Assembly: GCA_963802795.1 (NCBI GenBank)
Contig: CAWDJV010000005.1
Location: 806,001-870,000 of the forward strand
Length of the DNA stretch: 64,000 nucleotides
Direction: 5' to 3'
Origin: JAIBJN01 sp963802795
GTDB taxonomy: Bacteria; Actinomycetota; Thermoleophilia; Gaiellales; Gaiellaceae
How positions within the stretch are numbered: position 1 is the first letter of the stretch; each line of letters opens with the position of its first letter. Made by a program: the position numbers and the translations under genes. The notes beneath the pieces are model-generated. The model made no database searches. It was not told the origin of the DNA and saw nothing but the letters and a program-made list of their open reading frames with translations. Shown here piece by piece: positions 7,792-13,916 of the stretch.

Positions 7792-8142
7792 TTAGCTGGG
7801 AGGGTCCTCGAGCCACTCGGTCTCGAAGCGAGGGCTGAGGTGGATGTCGATCTGGCGGAGGGGGCCGTCGCCGGAGCTCACGAATCCGTGCGGCTGGCCG
7901 GCGGGGACGATCAAGATGTCGCCGGCCCGCGCGACCAGCTCTTCATCGCCGCCGCTCACCGTCGCTTCCCCCTCCAGGACGATGAACACCTCGGCATAGG
8001 GATGCTTGTGGAGGCTCGGCCCGCGCCCGGGCTTGGCATCCACCAGGAGGACCGTGATGTCCAGGTCGTGGTCGTCGCCGACGAGCTCGTGCGCGATCGC
8101 GCTCCAGGGGAGGTCGGCTTGCCTGATCACCCGCATCCGCAT
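7792..8142 (-). CDS. Cupin-domain protein (116 aa)
   Basis: Single-domain cupin, second gene of a two-cupin operon. The ATG at 8142 overlaps the upstream stop (TGATG). Cupin motif 1 is visible as PSLHKHPYAEVFIVLEGEA (the two His and Glu are metal-ligand candidates) and motif 2 as GDILIVPAGQPHGFVSSG (His ligand). Single cupins of this kind may be dioxygenases, isomerases or sugar-binding proteins, and nothing here narrows that down. The short N-terminal extension (MRMRVIRQADLPW) is normal for the group. Confidence 0.82.
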   Translation of the reverse strand: MRMRVIRQADLPWSAIAHELVGDDHDLDITVLLVDAKPGRGPSLHKHPYAEVFIVLEGEATVSGGDEELVARAGDILIVPAGQPHGFVSSGDGPLRQIDIHLSPRFETEWLEDPPS

Positions 8143-8684
8143 CACCAGGGCAAGGAGCGTTGCTCGTCGGACGCCCCGGGCTCCCACTTCGGAAACCGGG
8201 CGTACGCCTCCGGGGGCGACGTCGTCTCCGTCTCGACGCCGGCGCCGCGGCGGAGCGCCGGTTCGGAACGGGGGTAGACGATCCCCTTCTCGGGCCACCC
8301 CTTTCGCGCTCCGGTCATGAAGATGACGCACGGGCCGTCGCCCGCCCCGACGAAGCCGTGCTCGGTGTTCGGCGGGCAGTGCACGAAGTCCCACGCCCGA
8401 AGGAGCCGCTCCTCGCCCTCGATCAGCAGCAGGCATTCGCCGGCGAGCACTAGGAAGTCCTCCTGGTTGGCCTCGCGGTGGTACATGGAGGGCTGTCCCG
8501 GCTGGAGGACCAGCAGGGTGAAGCCGACGTCGGGGAAGGACACATCGTCGCCCTCGACGATGAAAGCGGCTCCGAGTGCCTCGTTCGTCACCCACGCCCC
8601 CTCCCGGGCGTTCACGACGAACCAGCCGTCGCTGACCGGGGTCAGGCCGGCCTCGAGCCGTTCCAGGCGCGCTTCCTCGACCAT
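8142..8684 (-). CDS. Cupin-domain protein (180 aa)
   Basis: First gene of the two-cupin operon. N-terminal half: GWFVVNAREGAWVTNEALGA. Cupin motif 1 is MYHREANQEDFLVLAGE and motif 2 is WDFVHCPPNTEHGFVGAGDG. This is typical of actinobacterial cupin_2 proteins with a 'vicinal' half-barrel. The C-terminal tail is acidic and Pro-rich. The stop codon shares a base with the next start. Two different cupins translated in tandem suggest a heteromeric enzyme or successive steps on one substrate, which is inference. A terminator separates them from the upstream transport lipoprotein gene. Confidence 0.82.
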   Translation of the reverse strand: MVEEARLERLEAGLTPVSDGWFVVNAREGAWVTNEALGAAFIVEGDDVSFPDVGFTLLVLQPGQPSMYHREANQEDFLVLAGECLLLIEGEERLLRAWDFVHCPPNTEHGFVGAGDGPCVIFMTGARKGWPEKGIVYPRSEPALRRGAGVETETTSPPEAYARFPKWEPGASDEQRSLPW

Positions 8685-8704
8685 TTCCGCCTCAGAACGA
8701 TATG

Positions 8705-8733
8705 CCAGGGGAGGGCCGGCCGCCCTCCCCTGG
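8705..8733 (-). terminator. 12-bp perfect hairpin after the LivJ-type gene
   Basis: CCAGGGGAGGGC (8705-8716) pairs exactly with 8722-8733 over a 5-base loop. It lies 24 bases past the stop of the substrate-binding lipoprotein gene (8757) and before the cupin operon. No T-run follows. Confidence 0.7.
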
Positions 8734-8756
8734 CTGGTGCCGCCCCCTGCGCGTGT

Positions 8757-10148
8757 CTACCCGCCTCGGGCGGCGTCGACCACCTCCTGCTGCGGCGAGA
8801 AGACGGTCTCGACCTCGAGCTGGTCCTCGAGGCGGTAGATCGTGAAGCCGACCACGGCGCCGCTTGCGAGTGCCGGATCGCCGTTCTCGTTGAACGAGAA
8901 GTCGCCCAGGTAGCCGCCCGTCACCTCGGTGGTGAACAGCTGCTCGATGACGCCGGCCCGCGTGTAGTCCGAGGCCGCGATCGCGTCGAGCACGATCTGT
9001 GCTGCCTGGGCGCCGTAGACGGCATACGGCTCGACGGGCTCGCCGCCGAGCGTCTCCTCGAACGCGGCGATGAACTCCTGCCCTGCCGGCCCGAACTCCT
9101 CGATCGGGACGCCCGCGACCGACGAGAAGGCGCCGCGGGAGTTCTCGACCCCGGACTCGTCGATCGTGCTCTGCTGGGTGAACCCGTCGGGCATGTAGAG
9201 CTTCACGTCTCCGTCGTTGGGACCGAGGACCTTCACCTTGTCCTTGATGAGCTGGCCGCCGTTCTCCTCGGTCAGGCCTCCGAGGAAGAGACCGTCCGCG
9301 CCGGACTCCTTGACCTTGGTCATGAGCGCCTCGTAGTTCGAGGCCCGCGGGTCCCAGGACTCGAAGCCCGCGATCTCGATCCCTACGTGCTCGGCGGCGT
9401 TGCGGACGCTGGTGGCGACCCCGAGGCCGTATGCCTCCTTGTCGTTGAGGACGTAGAGCTTCGTCGTGCCCTGCTCCTGCATGAACTCGGCCTGCGCCGC
9501 GCCCTGGTAGGCGTCGTGGGCGACGACGCGGACGTAGTTGCGCGACCCGGTCGGGTAGTACTTCACAGGCTCGTCGTCGGCGCAGCCGGGTCCGCCCTCG
9601 GTGATGCAGACGTACGTGTTCGCCGGCGAGACCATGGCGAGGCCGCCCCCGGGCGCCTGGTTGAGCACGGGCAGCTCCACTGCCGCGCACCCCGAGTTGA
9701 ACGTGCCGATCAATGCCAGCAGGCTCTGGTTCTCGGCGTACGAATTCGCGTTCTGGCTGCACTTGCCCGGATCCCACTTGCCGGCCTGCGCCGTCGAGTC
9801 GTCACACGACTGGAAGCCCACGTTCACGTCGCCGGCCTTCCAGCCGGCCTCCGCCAGGATCTGCCGGACCGCCTGGGCGATCTGCAGCGTCTGCGTCCGC
9901 GAGGACCCCTGCAGCGCCAGGTCGGTCGCGATCAGGACCTGGGGATCTCCCTCCCCCTCGTACTCGATGTCCGTGCACGACGCCGACGGGAGCGGGGTCG
10001 CCGGCCCGATGCCGTCCGCGCCCCCGTCTCCGCCGCTCGCCTCCGTCCCCGCGGCGTCGTCGCCGTCGTCGCCTCCGCAGCCCGTCGCCCCCAGGGCGAG
10101 CACGCCGATCAGGAGCACGAGTAACGCCAAGCTCGTCCTTCGTCTCAC
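8757..10148 (-). CDS. Branched-chain amino acid-type ABC substrate-binding lipoprotein
   Basis: 463 residues. Lipoprotein signal peptide with lipobox LALGATGC (Cys near residue 24), then a Gly/Asp-rich linker and a Peripla_BP_6 (LivJ-type) bilobal domain (QVLIATDLALQGSSRTQTLQ, later GVATSVRNAAEHVGIEIAGF and GADGLFLGGL). Such proteins capture amino acids, amides or similar ligands outside the membrane and deliver them to an ABC permease. No permease or ATPase gene is near, so it may serve a distant transporter or act as a receptor. It is divergent from the BTAD/beta-propeller regulator at 10286, which probably controls it. Confidence 0.88.
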   Translation of the reverse strand: MRRRTSLALLVLLIGVLALGATGCGGDDGDDAAGTEASGGDGGADGIGPATPLPSASCTDIEYEGEGDPQVLIATDLALQGSSRTQTLQIAQAVRQILAEAGWKAGDVNVGFQSCDDSTAQAGKWDPGKCSQNANSYAENQSLLALIGTFNSGCAAVELPVLNQAPGGGLAMVSPANTYVCITEGGPGCADDEPVKYYPTGSRNYVRVVAHDAYQGAAQAEFMQEQGTTKLYVLNDKEAYGLGVATSVRNAAEHVGIEIAGFESWDPRASNYEALMTKVKESGADGLFLGGLTEENGGQLIKDKVKVLGPNDGDVKLYMPDGFTQQSTIDESGVENSRGAFSSVAGVPIEEFGPAGQEFIAAFEETLGGEPVEPYAVYGAQAAQIVLDAIAASDYTRAGVIEQLFTTEVTGGYLGDFSFNENGDPALASGAVVGFTIYRLEDQLEVETVFSPQQEVVDAARGG

Positions 10149-10268
10149 GCCTCCTCCTCTTTCGCCGGATTCGTGTGCGCACGCCCGCCCGACCGACCGG
10201 CACGCCTAACCGATGGCCGCTCCGTTCGTCGGAACGATCGACGCGCCCGCGAAGGCTCGTTCACGCAG

Positions 10269-10308
10269 GCAAACGGGGGCTAAAGATGAAGCAAACGGGG
10301 AGCAAACC
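10269..10308. promoter_or_regulatory. SARP-type direct repeats with 11-bp phasing
   Basis: The heptamers GCAAACG (10269-10275), CTAAAGA (10280-10286, degenerate), GCAAACG (10291-10297) and GCAAACC (10302-10308) sit exactly 11 bases apart. SARP/BTAD regulators are known to bind heptameric direct repeats with one-turn spacing. The array overlaps or immediately precedes the start of the BTAD gene, which suggests autoregulation and possible control of the divergent lipoprotein gene. Confidence 0.55.
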
Positions 10309-12139
10309 GCTTCCGCCGTTGGTGTTCTCGTTGCTCGGCCCGCTCGAAGCGCGCCGGGGAGACGAGCCTCTGCAGCTCGGCGGCCAGAGGCAGCGGGCGC
10401 TCCTCGTCGTCCTCCTTCTCCACGCCAACGAGACCGTTTCCCGCGACCGGCTCGTCGAAGGAGTCTGGGGCGACCGGCCACCGACCACGAAGGCCGCGGC
10501 TCTCAACGTCTACCTGTCGAAGGTCCGCAAGCTGGTCTCGGCCGGGTCGACCGTGGCCCTCGTGACCGAGCCGCAGGGCTACGTGCTCCAGGCCGACCCC
10601 GACTGCATCGACCTGCACCGGTTCGAGCTGCTCGCCCGCCGGGGGAGGGACGCGCTCGCCGCCGGGCAGGCCACGGAGGCCTCCGGGTGCCTCGGCGAGG
10701 CTCTGGCTCTGTGGCGCGGCCTGCCTCTCGGGGATCTCGCCGACACGCCCTCCGGGACCGCGGCCATCGGCCGCCTCGTCGAGCTTCGCCTCGGCATGAT
10801 CGAGGACCGGCTCGAGGCAGACCTCGCGCTCGGCCGCCAGTCCGAGCTCGTCCCGGAGCTCGAGGCGCTCGTCCTCGAGTACCCGCTGCGCGAGCGTCTC
10901 CGAGCGCAGCTCATGACCGCGCTCTACCGCAGCGGTCGTCAGTCGGAGGCTCTCCAGGCGTACCGTGAGACCCGTCGGCTGCTCGCCGAGGAGCTGGGCA
11001 TCGACCCTGGCCCGGAGCTCCAGCGCCTCGAGAAGGCGATTCTCGTGCACGACCCCACGCTGGCAGGCCCACGCTCCGCGGACGGGCGGAAGTCCTCTCG
11101 CCGTCGTAACCGGGAGAGAGGCCGCGCGCCGGTCCTCGCCGCCGCCGTCGCGGGCATCGTGGCGCTTGCGATCACCGCGCCTCTGCTCGAACTGGGCCGG
11201 GGAGACTCTGAGGGCTCCGCTCCCGAGCCGGCCCGAAAAGCAGACACGCAGACCCCGGCGAGCGACGTCGCGGTCGTGCAGCCGGAGACGCACAAAGTGG
11301 TCGCGCGCGTCCCGGTCGGCTCGAGTCCCGCGCTCATCCGGGAAGGCGACGGCTCCGTCTGGGTTGCGGACCAGGTTGATCTGACCGTCACGCAGATCGA
11401 CCCGGAGACGAGGAGCGTCGAGCGGACGATCGGGATCGGCTTCCGCCCCGACGACCTCGGGGCCCGGGAGGGCGCCGTCTGGGCGATCGACAAGGAAGAA
11501 GGGGTGCTTGCCAGGCTCGCGGGGGAGCAGACCTGGGATCGGTTCGAGGATCCGGAGCTCGCGGGGATGGAGCGGCTGGCGCTCGACGACGAGGCCGTCT
11601 GGCTCAGCGGCGGCACGAGGCTGATCCGAGTGGACGCGTCGACAGGGAAGGTCGTGCGGCGCGCCGATCTCGCCGTGGACGTCGACGCAATCGCTCTCGG
11701 GGGAGATGACGTCTGGGCGGTGAGCGGGCGTGCTGCGGCGGTGCTTCGCATCGACAGGAGCACGGCCGCGATCAGGGACAGGATTTCGATCGCGAGGGGC
11801 TCCGGCGCGGGCTTGCCCTACCCGGTGACGATCGCCGCCGACGACAAGCTCGTCTGGGTCCTGAACGGGAACACGGCCACGGTCTCGAAGATCGACCCGG
11901 CGCGGAACGGCATCGTCACCACGTTCCGGCTCGACTCCGCGCGCGGCTCGGTGAGGCTCGCGACGGGAGAGGGCGCCGCCTGGGTCACGAGCGACCACGA
12001 CGGCACCATCACCCGGATCGACGGCCGGACCGACGCCGTGACGGCGATCAGGGTCTCGCCGTCCTCGGGCGCCCAGGACGTCGTCGTCGCGGGCGGGCTC
12101 GTCTGGGTGAGCGTCGACGGCACCAGGTACGTGCAGTAG
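10286..12139 (+). CDS. Membrane-tethered BTAD/SARP-type regulator with beta-propeller domain
   Basis: 617 residues from the ATG at 10286; TTG 10319 or GTG 10322 would open closer to the conserved LVFSLLGPLEARRGDEPL and may be the true start. Order: OmpR-like winged helix (about 15-100, with NVYLSKVRKL), BTAD alpha-helical domain (about 105-250, ending RQSEALQAYRETRRLLAEEL and GIDPGPELQRLEKAIL), a basic linker, one membrane helix (about residues 282-305), then an extracytoplasmic domain of WVADQ.., VWAIDKEEG, VWLSGG, VWAVSG, VWVLNG-type repeats forming a YVTN/Vgb-like beta-propeller. This layout suggests that ligand sensing outside the cell is coupled to DNA binding inside. It is divergent from a LivJ-type binding protein, a plausible partner or target. 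Confidence 0.88.
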   Translation: MKQTGSKPLPPLVFSLLGPLEARRGDEPLQLGGQRQRALLVVLLLHANETVSRDRLVEGVWGDRPPTTKAAALNVYLSKVRKLVSAGSTVALVTEPQGYVLQADPDCIDLHRFELLARRGRDALAAGQATEASGCLGEALALWRGLPLGDLADTPSGTAAIGRLVELRLGMIEDRLEADLALGRQSELVPELEALVLEYPLRERLRAQLMTALYRSGRQSEALQAYRETRRLLAEELGIDPGPELQRLEKAILVHDPTLAGPRSADGRKSSRRRNRERGRAPVLAAAVAGIVALAITAPLLELGRGDSEGSAPEPARKADTQTPASDVAVVQPETHKVVARVPVGSSPALIREGDGSVWVADQVDLTVTQIDPETRSVERTIGIGFRPDDLGAREGAVWAIDKEEGVLARLAGEQTWDRFEDPELAGMERLALDDEAVWLSGGTRLIRVDASTGKVVRRADLAVDVDAIALGGDDVWAVSGRAAAVLRIDRSTAAIRDRISIARGSGAGLPYPVTIAADDKLVWVLNGNTATVSKIDPARNGIVTTFRLDSARGSVRLATGEGAAWVTSDHDGTITRIDGRTDAVTAIRVSPSSGAQDVVVAGGLVWVSVDGTRYVQ

Positions 12140-12152
12140 CGTCTTCGTCGCC

Positions 12153-12662
12153 TTGAGGCTCCTCTATCTCCTTCGGCATGCCAAGTCGAGCTGGGGCGAC
12201 CCGGGTCTCGAGGATCGCGACCGGCCGCTCAACTCACGCGGACGACGAGCTGCCCGGCTCGTCGCCGAGCATCTCCGCGCGGAGGGCGTGAGCCCCGAGC
12301 TCGTCCTCTGCTCCGCCTCGCTCCGCACCCGCCAGACGCTGGCGGCGATCCTGCCCGCGCTCGAGGGCGAGTTGGAAGCCCGCATCGAGGGCGCGCTCTA
12401 CTCGGCGGGCGCGGAAGGGCTGCTCGAGCGCCTCAGGACGGTGCCCGCTTCGACCTCATCGGTCCTGGTCATCGGCCACAACCCGGGACTCCACGAGCTC
12501 GCGCTCTCGCTCGCCGGGACCGGCCGCGACCTCGAACGGCTTCGCGAGCACTTTCCGACCGGCGCCCTCGCGACGCTGGCCGTGCCGGAGCCCGGGTGGG
12601 CCGAGCTGGCGGAGGGACACTCCGAGCTGACGGGCTATGCCGTCCCGCGCGAACTAGGCTGA
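12153..12662 (+). CDS. sixA: SixA-type histidine phosphatase
   Basis: 169 residues from a TTG at 12153, 13 bases past the BTAD gene. The catalytic LRHAKSSW motif is at residues 7-14. The second Arg is in LCSASLRTRQT and the second catalytic His in VIGHNPGLHEL, so all four core residues of the histidine phosphatase superfamily are present. SixA removes phosphate from phosphohistidine, for example on histidine-containing phosphotransfer proteins. Whether that is its role here is unknown. It is probably co-transcribed with the BTAD regulator. Confidence 0.85.
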   Translation: MRLLYLLRHAKSSWGDPGLEDRDRPLNSRGRRAARLVAEHLRAEGVSPELVLCSASLRTRQTLAAILPALEGELEARIEGALYSAGAEGLLERLRTVPASTSSVLVIGHNPGLHELALSLAGTGRDLERLREHFPTGALATLAVPEPGWAELAEGHSELTGYAVPRELG

Positions 12663-12675
12663 CCCCCCGCGCCCG

Positions 12676-13464
12676 CTAGCGTCGCGTCCCGAGCACGAGT
12701 AGGTACTCGCGCGTGTGGGCGATCTCGCCGTCCTCCCGGTAGGTCGTCTCGAAGAACTCGACCCAGTCCCTGCGCAGCTCCTCGCGGCGCTCGCCGAGAG
12801 AGTCCGCGAGCGTCTTCGTGGGCCCGTAGCTCGTGGAGAAGAGCTCCCAGTACGCCTCGCCCGAGGGCACGCGCAGCGTCGAGACCCGCTCTTCCAGCTC
12901 GAGCTCGAACGACTCGCCCAGGAGCTCCTGAACGCGAGCCTCGTCGCCCCAGTCGAACGGGCTCGAAGGCGGCGGCGCGGGCTGGTAGGGCGCCATGACC
13001 TTGAACATCTTCGCCAGGCCGCCCGTCGGGGTCCAGTTGGCGAGCGCGATCCGCCCGCCGGGCCTGGTCACGCGGGCGAGCTCGCCCGCCGCCGCCTCGT
13101 GGTCCGGCGCGAACATGACCCCGCAGGTGGACGACACCTTGTCGAAGCTCGCATCATCGAGCTCGAGGCGCTCCACGTCGCCGACCGCGTAGTCGATCTC
13201 GAGCCCGAGCTCACCGGCGCGCTCCTTCGCCGTCTCGATCAGAGCCGGCGCGAGGTCGATTCCAGTCACGCTCGCCGCGGCGCCGGCGGCCAGCTCGCAC
13301 ATGGCCCCGGTGCCGCAGGCCAGGTCGAGCCAGCGGTCGCCCGGCTCGGGCGCCAGCCGCTCGACGACGACCTTATGAATGTCCGCGATCGTCTCGGTGA
13401 TCCGCTGATACGGACCGTTGCCCCACATGACGCTCTGCCGCTCTTTCAGCTCCTCGTAAGCCAT
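12676..13464 (-). CDS. Class I SAM-dependent methyltransferase
   Basis: 262 residues from the ATG at 13464, which has AAGGAG upstream; an ATG 11 codons earlier is less likely. Motif I is WLDLACGTGAMCELA, motif II VTGIDLAP, then IDYAVGDVERLELDDASFDKV and the post-motif GGRIALANWTP, typical of the UbiE/Methyltransf_11 fold. Small-molecule substrate unknown. A 7-bp perfect dyad lies 80 bases upstream and may bind a repressor. Confidence 0.85.
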   Translation of the reverse strand: MAYEELKERQSVMWGNGPYQRITETIADIHKVVVERLAPEPGDRWLDLACGTGAMCELAAGAAASVTGIDLAPALIETAKERAGELGLEIDYAVGDVERLELDDASFDKVSSTCGVMFAPDHEAAAGELARVTRPGGRIALANWTPTGGLAKMFKVMAPYQPAPPPSSPFDWGDEARVQELLGESFELELEERVSTLRVPSGEAYWELFSTSYGPTKTLADSLGERREELRRDWVEFFETTYREDGEIAHTREYLLVLGTRR

Positions 13465-13546
13465 CGTCGTCTCCTTGTCGGATGCCCGGGGAATCATTCC
13501 TCAGGACGCCGCAACCGGCGTTCGTCTTCCCGCCGAGCCCAAGCCA

Positions 13547-13563
13547 AGTAACAGTCTGTTACT
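13547..13563. promoter_or_regulatory. Perfect dyad, TetR-like operator
   Basis: AGTAACAGTCTGTTACT is a 7-bp perfect inverted repeat with a 3-base spacer, 83 bases upstream of the methyltransferase start at 13464. GTAAC/GTTAC dyads of this type are common TetR-family operators. No TetR gene lies in the window, so the regulator would act from elsewhere. Confidence 0.45.
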
Positions 13564-13598
13564 CGAGTCCTCTGTCGGTTGCGACCGGTGCCGTGGCG

Positions 13599-13814
13599 CT
13601 AGAGAAGGATGCGCGCCGCCGTCTCCGGCGGGCAATCGCTTCGGCCCAGGTGGACGGCGAGGTGGAGGTCGACGTCCTTGCTGAGGGCCAGCTTCAGCGC
13701 GAGGCGGTGGTCGTAGCCGGCGGCGAGGAGGCTTGCGTGGCGCCAGGAGAAGACCCGCTCTTCCTCGGTCTCGAGGGCGGCGAGCTCGTGGCTGATGGTG
13801 TCGATCGCTGCCAT
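13599..13814 (-). CDS. Small hypothetical protein (71 aa)
   Basis: Starts ATG at 13814 (MAAIDTISHELAALETEEER). The helical N-terminus is followed by VFSWRHASLLAAGYDHRLAL and KLALSKDVDLHLAVHL, ending CPPETAARILL. The WRHASLLAAGYD segment resembles short actinobacterial proteins of unknown function. Monocistronic and leftward, between the methyltransferase and the large kinase. It contains His and Asp residues that could bind metal, but no known motif. Confidence 0.7.
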   Translation of the reverse strand: MAAIDTISHELAALETEEERVFSWRHASLLAAGYDHRLALKLALSKDVDLHLAVHLGRSDCPPETAARILL

Positions 13815-13916
13815 TTGATCCTCTGTTCGCTAGACGCGCGGAGGCGGTTCATCCTTCCCTCGGATTTCAGGCCGCACATGTGACTGCGATGAAGCCTTGC
13901 CCGGCCGGCGGGCTGC

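Noticed and set aside
8478..10124. 548-codon plus-strand frame
   Set aside because: Opposite the LivJ-type lipoprotein, which has a lipobox and a full Peripla_BP domain; the plus frame is a GC-rich shadow.
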